Assembly (NCBI RefSeq): GCF_017876775.1
Contig: NZ_JAGIOP010000002.1
Location: 496,001-560,000 of the forward strand
DNA: 64,000 bases
DNA from: Mycolicibacterium lutetiense
GTDB taxonomy: Bacteria; Actinomycetota; Actinomycetes; Mycobacteriales; Mycobacteriaceae
Direction: 5' to 3'
A model generated the notes under the pieces. The model saw only the letters and a list, made by a program, of their open reading frames with translations, had not been told where the DNA came from and searched no databases. The position numbers and the translations under genes are program-made. Positions 45,041-52,967 of the stretch are shown here, in pieces (the first letter of the stretch is position 1; each line of letters opens with the position of its first letter).

Positions 45041-45339
45041 CGGGCACCTGCCTTCAGGGTTGCGGGCTGCACAGGCGCGGGTGCGGGCGGCGCATGGGCG
45101 GCGGGGGTGGACATACGCTGCACCAGCGCGCGGCTGATGATTCCTTGCACAGCCGCCACGGAACCACCCATCGCCGCCGCGATGAGGCGGTACTGCACAC
45201 CAGCGTCCCTGAGTCGAAGAACGGTAGCGCCGCGTTCGGCTCCGATCTTGTGAGTGTTCGCTAGCGCGGCGTGCACTTCGTCGGTCTGCCGCCGCAACAG
45301 GAGCAAATCCGCTCGGACATCGGGGCTGATAGTGGTCAT
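45037..45339 (-). CDS. Small HTH protein, first gene of the WXG100-like operon
   Basis: 100 residues. Residues 30-72 (ERGATVLRLRDAGVQYRLIAAAMGGSVAAVQGIISRAL) form a helix-turn-helix like those of sigma region 4 or small plasmid regulators. The tail is Pro/Ala-rich. As first gene behind an inverted repeat (45360-45392), it may autoregulate this operon. It has no recognised family name. Confidence 0.65.
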   Translation of the reverse strand: MTTISPDVRADLLLLRRQTDEVHAALANTHKIGAERGATVLRLRDAGVQYRLIAAAMGGSVAAVQGIISRALVQRMSTPAAHAPPAPAPVQPATLKAGAR

Positions 45340-45359
45340 AATTGCTATGGTACATGGTC

Positions 45360-45392
45360 CCTATACGAAAGCCCTTGTGAAACGCGTATAGG
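45360..45392. promoter_or_regulatory. Inverted repeat operator upstream of the WXG100-like operon
   Basis: CCTATACG (45360-45367) and CGTATAGG (45385-45392) are perfect arms 17 bases apart, located 21-53 bases upstream of the HTH start. A lone CTATACG half-site recurs at 58232-58238, upstream of the replication operon. It is probably the site for the adjacent HTH protein or the element repressor. Confidence 0.55.
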
Positions 45393-45412
45393 AGTGGTGT
45401 ACAAAGTTAGCT

Positions 45413-45428
45413 GTTGCGCCGACATAAC
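45413..45428. promoter_or_regulatory. Element 17-mer motif, degenerate copy
   Basis: GTTGCGCCGACATAAC is a one-base-shorter relative of GTTACTCCGACATTAAC, 74 bases upstream of the HTH gene start. It is the weakest of six related sites in the element. Confidence 0.4.
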
Positions 45429-45433
45429 ACCCT

Positions 45434-46651
45434 CTACGCGCAGCGCTCCAGCCCGCCAGCCAACCCCGACAGGAAGCCGCGCACTCTCTCGAAACCCGAA
45501 CCCGACAACCCCACATACTCGCCGGGCGGCGCGGTGAGTGCGGCTAGTGCCGCTTCGTCCAGATCGGACACGGTGAGGCTGAACGCCCCGCCATGTGCCA
45601 TGCCGCGAAGCACCGACCCCACCGCACATGTGCTCACGCGGGGACTAGAAACCTGCTGTTCAGCCACCCACGGCTGCACCAACTGCGCGATCAGCACCGT
45701 GAGCCCGCTGCCGTCGCCGCGTACACCAGGCACAGGCTCGGCACCGACCGCGTTGACCGCTGCGATGTCCACCTGTGACGTGTCCACGGGTACGCCCGTC
45801 ACATCCGCCACGGCTGCGGCGACGGACTCCACCAGTTCGGGCGTGAAGATCGTCGTGCTGTCACCGGGGATCAGCGGCAAGGCGTCGCGGCTGTCGGTGA
45901 TGTCGATGGCGGCGCACACATCGGGTCCGCGCATGAAGCCTTCGGTGAACGCTGACAGCCGCGCCACCGACGATCCGTGGTCGCCGCCTTCGGGCGCGTC
46001 CGCCACGATGGGAAGAACTTCCAGCACCAGGTCCAGCCCGTCACTGCTCACCGTGAAACGCGGCGATTCACCAGCCGCCACCCACGCGAAATAGCTTCCG
46101 GCGTAGCAGTCGGCACGCTGCTCACGGACGATGGTCGGGGGTTTGTCGCGGCGTGCCTGCGCGTCCACGTAGTGCCCGATCTCGTGCGCCAGGATCAGCG
46201 CCGCCGCCATCTCACCTGTGTTCTGCACCAGCACATCCATGAGCCCGCCGCGATCCCAGCCGATGCTGTTCTCGGGCGGGCAAAACGCTGCGTTCACCGT
46301 CACGTCGATTCCGCACACCGTCACCCCGCCGCCCGTTCGGGCATCCCAGGACGTGACGGACTCAAGGGGTCGATACTCGCTGCCACCCGGCAATGTGGTG
46401 TGCGACCAGAACGCCTGCACATCTTCGACTGCCATCGCGCCCAGGCGGTCGATGGCACCACCGTCCGTTCCGCGCACCTGCACCACCGGCGCGGGCGCAT
46501 CGGGCCGCGTGCCACTGTCCACTGCTGCGATGACCACACCACCGATACGTGCATGGTCGGACAGCGGGGACGACGGCACCCCGCCCACGGGCGAAGCGCA
46601 TGAGGTGAGGGTGAGCGTTGCTGCCAATACGGCTGCGGTTGCGGTCTTCAT
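45434..46651 (-). CDS. Second zinc metallopeptidase lipoprotein
   Basis: 405 residues. The signal peptide ends in lipobox LTSC (KTATAAVLAATLTLTSCASP). A domain of about 100 residues precedes the catalytic HEIGH at residues 156-160, with EQRADCYAGSYFAW downstream as third-ligand region. It is almost twice as long as its relative at 42533; the extra C-terminal half (after about 220) has no recognised motif. The start at 46651 overlaps the preceding stop (ATGA), so it is the last gene of the FtsK operon. It should act at the cell surface, perhaps on peptidoglycan-associated or transfer proteins. Confidence 0.78.
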   Translation of the reverse strand: MKTATAAVLAATLTLTSCASPVGGVPSSPLSDHARIGGVVIAAVDSGTRPDAPAPVVQVRGTDGGAIDRLGAMAVEDVQAFWSHTTLPGGSEYRPLESVTSWDARTGGGVTVCGIDVTVNAAFCPPENSIGWDRGGLMDVLVQNTGEMAAALILAHEIGHYVDAQARRDKPPTIVREQRADCYAGSYFAWVAAGESPRFTVSSDGLDLVLEVLPIVADAPEGGDHGSSVARLSAFTEGFMRGPDVCAAIDITDSRDALPLIPGDSTTIFTPELVESVAAAVADVTGVPVDTSQVDIAAVNAVGAEPVPGVRGDGSGLTVLIAQLVQPWVAEQQVSSPRVSTCAVGSVLRGMAHGGAFSLTVSDLDEAALAALTAPPGEYVGLSGSGFERVRGFLSGLAGGLERCA

Positions 46652-46914
46652 GCTCGGAACTTCAAGCTCGGGTCCAGCGGCGGTAACCCCGCCTGTTGCC
46701 ACCGCTGCCACAGCTCGACATGTCCGCCACCCACAGCGTTCACGTGAGCATCGACATACGTCTGTTCAGCGTCGGTCAGGTCGGGATCGTTGCCCAGCGG
46801 GTAGATCCCGCCGCGTCCCTGTGCGATCACCAAACGGCACCACCACACCACCACTTGAAGCGCCCGAAGTGCTTCGGCTTCGTCGGCGGTGACGGGGAAC
46901 GGGGTAACGGTCAC
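46648..46914 (-). CDS. Small hypothetical protein of the transfer operon
   Basis: 88 residues. Helical with a tryptophan-rich centre (ALQVVVWWCRLVIAQG) and a second region DLTDAEQTYVDAHVNAV. No family recognised. Overlaps of 4 bases on both sides tie it to the RNase H-like protein and the metallopeptidase. Confidence 0.6.
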   Translation of the reverse strand: MTVTPFPVTADEAEALRALQVVVWWCRLVIAQGRGGIYPLGNDPDLTDAEQTYVDAHVNAVGGGHVELWQRWQQAGLPPLDPSLKFRA

Positions 46915-47747
46915 AGGTCACCCCCGCCCATCATCTGCCGCTCCAATTCCGCTTCTTCGTCGCCGCCCAGCCGCGCCTCCAACGCCTTCCGCAGCTGTGA
47001 ATTGCGTGGGACGTGCCACGTCTCCAGCTCGGACACCGGAAGTGTCGCGATCAGCGTCAAGCGTTCTTGCACATACGCATCCGGCTGCAACCTCGAAGAC
47101 CGCTTGACATACGCGGCGCTCGTCTCGGGCAAGCGGGCGCTCGGGGGAAGGTTGAACCCGCTGCGTAGCCCCGTCAGCACGGTGTCGGTGGCGGGAAGCT
47201 GCGGTACCGGGAAGCCCACCGCCATCGCACCCGCCGCCGCCATCGCAACCGTCGTCGCACGAAAACGTGCATCCGCCTTGCCGTCTTCGCGGGTCGGGGC
47301 GGCGTACCCCTCCCACTGCTGCGCCACCCACTCCGCCAAGGCGGTCGTGCCTTTGGTGCCCCACTCGCCGCGTCCGATACACGCCTTCTGCACCGACAAG
47401 ATGGACAGTTCACCCACGGGGATTCCCGCCGCCGCGAACAGGCGAACCAGCTCCCAGTGCACGCCCAAGCGTCGGTGCCCGCTTGGGTCTTTCGCCAAGC
47501 TACCAAGGTGTGGCTTCACCAGCACCACCAACTCGGGGCTGCCGTGACGGCTCTCCACCACCGCTTTCACCACCGCTTCTGCCAGTTCGGTGTGCCGCGA
47601 CGCTTCCCGTGCCGGGTAATGGATTTTCTCCACGGGGTCGGCGTGGACGTAGCCGACGTACGGTGTCGTATCGCCCTCGATCAGACGGGCGATGCTCGCG
47701 TAAAACACGGTCGAATCCACGGCAACAACGCTGCGTTTGGTTGTCAT
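46911..47747 (-). CDS. Possible RuvC/RNase H-like nuclease
   Basis: 278 residues. The opening strand VVAVDSTVFYASI places an aspartate at residue 10, as in RuvC-type nucleases. A later helix GKADARFRATTVAMAAAGAMAVG resembles the D-A-x-x-A-x-A-x-A active-site helix of that fold. The middle acidic strand is not clear (SPELVVLVKPHL), so the assignment is tentative. If correct it could process branched or transferred DNA for the neighbouring ATPase. Its start overlaps the FtsK stop (TGATG). Confidence 0.4.
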   Translation of the reverse strand: MTTKRSVVAVDSTVFYASIARLIEGDTTPYVGYVHADPVEKIHYPAREASRHTELAEAVVKAVVESRHGSPELVVLVKPHLGSLAKDPSGHRRLGVHWELVRLFAAAGIPVGELSILSVQKACIGRGEWGTKGTTALAEWVAQQWEGYAAPTREDGKADARFRATTVAMAAAGAMAVGFPVPQLPATDTVLTGLRSGFNLPPSARLPETSAAYVKRSSRLQPDAYVQERLTLIATLPVSELETWHVPRNSQLRKALEARLGGDEEAELERQMMGGGDL

Positions 47748-49963
47748 CAGATGTCACCTCCGCCGCGCTTGGATGCGGGCTTGCGTGATGTGGTCTTCTT
47801 CGGTGCGGGCGGCGTCGGCGTCTCCTCGTCGGCGGGGATCAGACCCATGCGCGCGGCGTGAGCCCGCATCCACGCTGCCTTCTCTTCGGGGGTCATGTTC
47901 GCTACCTGTGCGGGGCTCGGGCTGTCGGCGCTTGGCGGTGTCGGCACTTGGTCACGGTCGTCAACCCCGTCACCATCCACGTCGATGAAATCCGACGCTG
48001 CGCGCCGCTTTCGTCCACCCGTTGCCGCTGCGCCGTTCCAGTCCGGGCGCAACGGGTCGTAGCCTTCGCGCCCCGCCAACAGAGCGCCGGTGCGGTCGGT
48101 CAAAGCAACGGTCGGGGTGTCTGCCAGCTCGTCCAATGTGCCGTCGCGCCATGACGGATCTTCGGTCTTGATACCAACGCGGGGGTACAGCCACGGCACC
48201 GCTGCGGCTGCTTTCTCCGACACTGCCCATGCCGCACGCACCTCGGGGGTCGGGGCGGCGGTCAGGGGTGTCGTGCCAGGTGAGTAGCCGTAGAAACTCT
48301 GCACTTCGCGCACGGCGAAGGCGGCGCGGTCTACGTACAGGCTGCGTCCCGGCGTGTCGCGTGAGATGCGGTCACCGATGCGTTGCGCATCGTCGCGAAG
48401 CGCTTCGGGTATCGCCCCACCCGCCAAGGTGCGGGGGCTCGGGGCACCCAGCGACACGAACAGGGGGAGGTTGTCCTGCCATGCTTGCGGGATGTTTTCC
48501 ACGTAAATATCCTGCGAACTCAGCACCACGTGGCACCGCGCCTCGCGCCCAACCCTCAACAACGCGGCGATCATGCCGATGACGCCCTCGTCACTTCCGC
48601 GTGTCTTCTTCGCGTGGGTCCTCCACTCATCACGCACCGTCGCGAACTCGTCAATCACCAGCACGCAAGGGGCGTACTTTTCGTACGGTTTCTCCACCCC
48701 CGCCGCTTTCGCTTTCGCCGCCGCCGCGCGCCGCGCTTGAAGTTCCTCGAACACTTCGCTCACCGCCACCACGTGCGCGGCGGGCTCGGTGGTGACCATC
48801 CGCACGCCGGGTAGGTCCGCCAAAGCGATGTAGTCGCTTTGCTTCCCATCTACCAGCCAGATTTGCGCGGCTTGCACTCTGAGAGCCTCCACGGCGCTGC
48901 GAATCCATACACTTTTCCCGCCGCCAGTCGAACCCGCCACCAGGACGTGTGGAAACTTTTCCAACTTCGGCGTGATGACATTTCCGCGTGCATCCACGCC
49001 CAGTTGCCACGTCATGCCGGGGTACGCCTTGGCTGAATCTTCCTTGGTCGTCACGACCGCCACGGCGGGCGGGGCAACCGCTGCGGGGAAGTGCGAAGGC
49101 GCATCACGGAACGACAAGATCAACTCTCCGTCGTCGCCATCGTGAGCCACCAGGTTCTTCGCGTTGTGCACACCGCCCGCGTTGAACGCCGACCGAAGAC
49201 GGTCCAGGGTCGCGCCGCCGATGTCTCCGGCGCGGCGTGTGTCGTCGTGGGCGAAGGTTAATTCCAGACCCTCGGGCGTGATGTCAACGGCGGTGAGCAC
49301 GGGGACGTGCACCACCGTGCGGGGGCGGCTGTAGGTGGTGCCGTACGCGCCGCGCTCTTCCAGTGCCGACTTCTCGTCACGGTTCACGCCGGTCGCCGAA
49401 AGCATCCGCGCGAACACAGCGTCATCGCGAATGTCAGCCAGGATCGGGTATCGCTGCTCCATCTCCGCCAGCACTTCGCTGACTTCGCCCGCCCACGCCG
49501 CGAACTCACTGCGCCCGCCCAACTTCGTGCTCAGCATCATGGGGATGATGTCCTCGGTGGCGATGCCTCCACCCGGTTGCAACGCCAGAACGGGACCAGC
49601 GTCAGTACGTTTCACACCCTCCACGGAGATGTTAATGGCGGCGGGCATCGGCACGCGCCAATGCCACACGACGATGGGATCGGGGTTGCCATGCGCGCCA
49701 CCTGAATACTGCGTAACGGGGGTCGTCAACAAGCGCTTCTCTTCGGTTTCCGCGCTCTTGCGAATGCCCGCAACAGTGGCTTGCGCTTGCTTCTTTACCT
49801 TCTCTTTTTCCTTCTCCACCAGCGCGGGTATGCCGTCCAAAATCTTGCGCGCCGCGTCATGTTGACTGTCGGCGCGCTTCCGCTGATAGTCGTACTCTTT
49901 TTGCTGACGCATGTAGCGGTCACGCTCGGACGGCACGTAGCCACCACCCGTGAAGAAGCCCAT
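47747..49963 (-). CDS. FtsK/TraB-like DNA translocase ATPase
   Basis: 738 residues. Residues 15-75 are a charged coiled coil. The single motor domain has Walker A GSTGGGKSVW (Lys 350) and Walker B CVLVIDEFATV (about 435), then SSQD as in FtsK/SpoIIIE motors. The C-terminal 100 residues are charged and flexible, ending in basic KKTTSRKPASKRGGG. Streptomyces TraB uses such a motor to pump double-stranded DNA between cells. No membrane helix is present, so anchoring probably comes from the small membrane proteins encoded upstream. ATG at 49963 (10 bases after GGAAGGGG) is preferred to GTG at 49972. Confidence 0.88.
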   Translation of the reverse strand: MGFFTGGGYVPSERDRYMRQQKEYDYQRKRADSQHDAARKILDGIPALVEKEKEKVKKQAQATVAGIRKSAETEEKRLLTTPVTQYSGGAHGNPDPIVVWHWRVPMPAAINISVEGVKRTDAGPVLALQPGGGIATEDIIPMMLSTKLGGRSEFAAWAGEVSEVLAEMEQRYPILADIRDDAVFARMLSATGVNRDEKSALEERGAYGTTYSRPRTVVHVPVLTAVDITPEGLELTFAHDDTRRAGDIGGATLDRLRSAFNAGGVHNAKNLVAHDGDDGELILSFRDAPSHFPAAVAPPAVAVVTTKEDSAKAYPGMTWQLGVDARGNVITPKLEKFPHVLVAGSTGGGKSVWIRSAVEALRVQAAQIWLVDGKQSDYIALADLPGVRMVTTEPAAHVVAVSEVFEELQARRAAAAKAKAAGVEKPYEKYAPCVLVIDEFATVRDEWRTHAKKTRGSDEGVIGMIAALLRVGREARCHVVLSSQDIYVENIPQAWQDNLPLFVSLGAPSPRTLAGGAIPEALRDDAQRIGDRISRDTPGRSLYVDRAAFAVREVQSFYGYSPGTTPLTAAPTPEVRAAWAVSEKAAAAVPWLYPRVGIKTEDPSWRDGTLDELADTPTVALTDRTGALLAGREGYDPLRPDWNGAAATGGRKRRAASDFIDVDGDGVDDRDQVPTPPSADSPSPAQVANMTPEEKAAWMRAHAARMGLIPADEETPTPPAPKKTTSRKPASKRGGGDI

Positions 49964-50319
49964 CAGAGCCACGCCCCTTCCAGTGCCTTCGTCCGCTGCT
50001 GCGCCCGTGCAATTGCGGTGCGTGCCTTCGCGGTTTCCTGTTGCTTGAGTTGGTGGATTGCTTGCTGACCGTTCCGCTGCACGGCGTAAATCGCGTCGTC
50101 GCGCTCGCGGGTCGCGGCGTACAGCGGATCACCCCCGCCACCGCCACCGCCACGGAATCCACGCCCGACGCGCCCGAACAAGTACAGTGCGCCGCCCACC
50201 ACCATGAACAGCACACCGGACACCAACATTGGGGTGTCACCCGTCAGCCCGCCCAGGGCGCACAGCACACCTAGACCTGCCAGCGCGATGCCGAACCACC
50301 TAGCGATTCCACCCAACAT
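49963..50319 (-). CDS. Small membrane protein of the transfer operon
   Basis: 118 residues with two membrane helices (FGIALAGLGVLCALGGL and MLVSGVLFMVVGGALYLFG) joined by a short polar turn. A glycine run follows, then a cytoplasmic helix rich in Gln/Lys/Arg. Its stop overlaps the start of the FtsK-like gene. It is a good candidate for membrane anchor or channel of that ATPase. Confidence 0.7.
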   Translation of the reverse strand: MLGGIARWFGIALAGLGVLCALGGLTGDTPMLVSGVLFMVVGGALYLFGRVGRGFRGGGGGGGDPLYAATRERDDAIYAVQRNGQQAIHQLKQQETAKARTAIARAQQRTKALEGAWL

Positions 50320-50321
50320 GG

Positions 50322-50888
50322 TCAGTCCCCGAACGTGACGCCGCGACCCCAGCCGGAACGGGGACGGTCGTCGGTCGGCGGCTCGGGATCGGGCTGCGGG
50401 GCTGTGAACTCGTCGGTGAACTCGTCGGCGAAGTCGTCCACGGGGTAGTCGATGACTTCGCCGTCGATGTAGCCCGCACCAGCGCCAGCGGCTCCGTGAC
50501 CCCGTTCGTCGGCGCGGGCTTCGCGGTTCGCGGCGGCTTGCTGATGCCGTTCACGGGCTGCATGTGCTGCCTGTGCGGCGGCATCGGCACCACGCGCCAG
50601 CGGCATCGACAGCATGCGGTCAGCGGGTCGCATCGCCGCAGCGATTCCCCATGCCATCGCCGCGATTACCGCGACGATAAAGAGCCCGCCAGCCACGTAC
50701 GCGATTGCTTGCCCGGTCGTGACCGACGAATCGCACGAACGCACGGTGTACGGCGTGCTGCCATTTACCACCGTTTTATTGCGGCACGGCGCGGCGATCC
50801 CGCCCGCCGCCAACGACGCCAAAGTGAAGAGGGCTACCCCTGCCAACGATGCAAGCGTGACCCATTTCATGACCGTCGTGAACATCAT
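50322..50888 (-). CDS. Membrane protein of the transfer operon
   Basis: 188 residues. Two membrane helices (VTLASLAGVALFTLASLAAG and AIAYVAGGLFIVAVIAAMAWGI) flank an extracytoplasmic loop of 35 residues with two cysteines (PCRNKT, RSCDSS). The cytoplasmic tail is helical and then acidic (residues 100-188). It starts in an overlap with the upstream gene. Confidence 0.7.
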   Translation of the reverse strand: MMFTTVMKWVTLASLAGVALFTLASLAAGGIAAPCRNKTVVNGSTPYTVRSCDSSVTTGQAIAYVAGGLFIVAVIAAMAWGIAAAMRPADRMLSMPLARGADAAAQAAHAARERHQQAAANREARADERGHGAAGAGAGYIDGEVIDYPVDDFADEFTDEFTAPQPDPEPPTDDRPRSGWGRGVTFGD

Positions 50889-51238
50889 CGCCGCCCGCCC
50901 GTGAGTCGGGCGCGGTCCACGGTTGCCTTGACTGCCAGTACAAGGGCGACGGTGCCGAAGAGACCAATCAGCCCGCTGAGCACGTACAAGATCACGGTCA
51001 CGGGTGATGCCACGTCGGGCGGGGTGTACATCATCCCTCCGCCGTAATCACGTGTCGGCGGGGCGGTTTTGGTGGCGGGTGCGATGGCACCGACCACCAA
51101 GCCGATCACCACCAAGCCTGCCCATGCCATCCACCATCCCTGCATCTTGCGCTTCGCAAGGAACAACGTTTCGGGCGCGGCGTAGGTCGGATGCCCGACT
51201 CGTGGGTCGTTATAGGGGTTGTATTGGCTCATGGTCAT
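50885..51238 (-). CDS. Small membrane protein of the transfer operon
   Basis: 117 residues. A polar N-terminus with Tyr/Asn/Pro (SQYNPYNDPRVGHPTY) leads to helices WMAWAGLVVIGLVVGAIA and VTVILYVLSGLIGLFGTVALVLAV with a Pro/Met/Gly-rich loop in between. An AGAGAGAAGAG ribosome site precedes the ATG at 51238. Confidence 0.7.
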   Translation of the reverse strand: MTMSQYNPYNDPRVGHPTYAAPETLFLAKRKMQGWWMAWAGLVVIGLVVGAIAPATKTAPPTRDYGGGMMYTPPDVASPVTVILYVLSGLIGLFGTVALVLAVKATVDRARLTGGRR

Positions 51239-51258
51239 CTCTTCTCTCTCTTTGCTGG

Positions 51259-51975
51259 TTAGCGGTGATCGTCGGTGTAATCGGTGTTGAAATCGGTCGG
51301 GCTCGACAGGTCGTCCATGTCGAAGTCGGTGTCGTAGCTGCTCGGTCCCGCGCCCGCGTGCGTGGGGCGATAGCCCGCACCACGGCGACGGACCACCACC
51401 ACGGTGATGGTGCCCAGGACCACGGCGACAAGCCCGCCGCCGATGACCACGGGAGGAACGCCAGCAAACCCCGATGCGTCGTCAGCGTCGGTGGTGGCGG
51501 GTGTCCATGGCGGGGTCGGGCGGCGAACTTCTAGCGACGTGGTGGTGCTGTAGGAGGTGATCGGGCGCGGCGTTGAGTACACCGTCGAAAACTGCCCGAC
51601 CTTGCTTGCTTCCTCGCGCGCCCGCACGTTGTACGCCACATCCGCGAAGTCAGAATCGACCTTGTTCGCGCACGCGCCGCGCTTCCCAGCGTCCAGGAAA
51701 CGCTGATCACAGTGCGCCCGTAATTCCGCCCACGCGGCGTAACGCACAGCCAGCCGCGCGTTGTACGGCACGGGACGACGGACGGGAACGGGCGGCAGGG
51801 ACACCACTTTTGGCACGCGCGATGTGTGCGTGATGGTGGACGGCGCGGCGGCGGGCGGGGTGTAGGTAGGGGTGGTGGTTGGTGACCCGCAGCCCACCAG
51901 GACCACAGCCGCCAACACCGACGCCAGCACCGACGCCAGGGCGGCAGCGGGGAGGGTCACGCGGCGGGTGGTCAT
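51259..51975 (-). CDS. Lipoprotein with C-terminal membrane anchor
   Basis: 238 residues. The signal peptide ends in lipobox VLVGC; a Thr/Pro-rich linker and a helical domain with two cysteines (AHCDQ, GACAN; residues 85-125) follow. A C-terminal membrane helix (VPPVVIGGGLVAVVLGTITVVVV) and a short Asp-rich tail close the protein. It is thus tethered at both ends and could span the cell envelope side of the transfer channel. Confidence 0.7.
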   Translation of the reverse strand: MTTRRVTLPAAALASVLASVLAAVVLVGCGSPTTTPTYTPPAAAPSTITHTSRVPKVVSLPPVPVRRPVPYNARLAVRYAAWAELRAHCDQRFLDAGKRGACANKVDSDFADVAYNVRAREEASKVGQFSTVYSTPRPITSYSTTTSLEVRRPTPPWTPATTDADDASGFAGVPPVVIGGGLVAVVLGTITVVVVRRRGAGYRPTHAGAGPSSYDTDFDMDDLSSPTDFNTDYTDDHR

Positions 51976-51978
51976 GGG

Positions 51979-52428
51979 TCAGCGGTCCGTGTTCACGGGG
52001 GCGGGTGGCAAGTCGGTGTCGTCGTCGGCGTCGGCAGGGATGAAGGTCACCATGTCGGCGGGCGGCGGGGGCACAGGTTCCGTGCCATCAGTCACGGGGG
52101 TGAACGTGAACGGGTCATCGTCGGGGTAGTCCACGACATCGACACCAACGTGGGTCGGGCGGCGGCGACGGCGAACCAGCACGGCGACGACAGCGACGAC
52201 CATCACGATGGCGGCGATGGCGACCAGCCCGACCCATACCCACGTCAGCGACGGGGACGTGACAGGCGCGGGTAGAAGCGAATCCAGGTCGGCGGACGGC
52301 GAGTTTCGAATGGCGTCGAAGTTCCGCGAAAGCTGCTCCCGCGTGAGCCCCGGCGCGCGAATGATCCCGTCCACATCCCAATAGGGCACAGATGGTGCGG
52401 GCGGTGTGGGGGCGGTGGTGGGGCTCAT
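51979..52428 (-). CDS. Single-pass membrane protein, first gene of the transfer operon
   Basis: 149 residues from the ATG at 52428, chosen because CAGGAAAC precedes it; 52446 is an alternative. A Pro-rich N-terminus and the helical LTREQLSRNFDAIRNSP lead to one membrane helix (WVWVGLVAIAAIVMVVAVVAVLV) and an Arg-rich then acidic cytoplasmic tail. It starts the seven- to eight-gene transfer operon behind two copies of the 17-mer motif. Confidence 0.68.
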   Translation of the reverse strand: MSPTTAPTPPAPSVPYWDVDGIIRAPGLTREQLSRNFDAIRNSPSADLDSLLPAPVTSPSLTWVWVGLVAIAAIVMVVAVVAVLVRRRRRPTHVGVDVVDYPDDDPFTFTPVTDGTEPVPPPPADMVTFIPADADDDTDLPPAPVNTDR

Positions 52429-52569
52429 GTTTCCTGCTTTCGACATAAAATGCCCGTTCGCGGCTAGTTAGAGGGTAGCACATTGTGGCAAATTGGAGCT
52501 ATATCTCGGCGTGTCGCCACCAATGTGCATATCCCCAGTTCATAGCAGCTATCGGCGGGGTGCGTGGGT

Positions 52570-52586
52570 GTTAATGTCGGAGTAAC
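52570..52586. promoter_or_regulatory. Element 17-mer motif copy 1
   Basis: GTTAATGTCGGAGTAAC, 142 bases upstream of the transfer operon start. It is identical to the copy at 52616 and to the reverse complement of 58411-58427. Confidence 0.6.
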
Positions 52587-52615
52587 AGCTAACCCGTTAG
52601 TGGGGCGAATTGGCT

Positions 52616-52632
52616 GTTAATGTCGGAGTAAC
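52616..52632. promoter_or_regulatory. Element 17-mer motif copy 2
   Basis: GTTAATGTCGGAGTAAC, exactly 46 bases after copy 1. The ends GTTA and TAAC are complementary, as expected for a dimer-binding site. Confidence 0.6.
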
Positions 52633-52693
52633 AGATGGCACGGTAATAGGGCTAGTAACAAGCGGCGTGAGAGCGTCAGGAATGGCACGGAAT

Positions 52694-52759
52694 TGTTGGA
52701 AAACCCGTTCCAACATTTATCCACGTAACGCGGTCCGTAACGCTGTCCGTAACGCGCGC
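52694..52759. repeat. Inverted repeat plus 12-bp tandem repeats
   Basis: TGTTGGAA (52694-52701) pairs with TTCCAACA (52708-52715). Three 12-bp units beginning CGTAACGC follow at 52724, 52736 and 52748. The block lies upstream of the transfer operon and could be a transfer or regulatory site. Confidence 0.5.
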
Positions 52760-52912
52760 GGCGGGGTCTCGCAAAGGGGTATAAAACCCACAGGTCAAGC
52801 TAGTGTTTTTGAAGAACACACACCGCTTTTGAGGTGGTGCGAATGAATGTTGGATATGTACGTGCATCCGCATCCAACAATGACGCGGCTTTGAGGGTGG
52901 TGTGGACATAGA

Positions 52913-52946
52913 GAAGCCCCTCACGGGGAGAGCGTGACGGGGCTTC
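52913..52946 (-). terminator. Terminator of the replication/SpdB operon
   Basis: GAAGCCCCTCACG and CGTGA-C-GGGGCTTC form a long stem with one bulged base and a 7-base loop, 22 bases after the stop at 52968. It probably separates this operon from the transfer operon. Confidence 0.6.
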
Positions 52947-52967
52947 AGTCAGGGGGTCGGGCGGGGG

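Larger units (their letters stand above)
52429..52967. other. Promoter region between transfer and SpdB-like operons
   Basis: About 540 bases without a supported gene. It holds two perfect 17-mer motifs (52570, 52616), the inverted repeat TGTTGGAA/TTCCAACA (52694-52715), three 12-bp tandem units beginning CGTAACGC (52724-52759) and a terminator at 52913-52946. An open frame at 52610-52846 lacks coding character. Confidence 0.5.

Noticed and set aside
47747..49963. EccC-type ESX ATPase
   Set aside because: EccC has three or more linked ATPase domains and N-terminal membrane helices; this protein has one motor domain and no membrane segment, so a TraB/FtsK role fits better.
52610..52846. Possible 78-residue gene between the element operons
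   Set aside because: It starts inside a 17-mer motif and reads through tandem repeats; no ribosome site.
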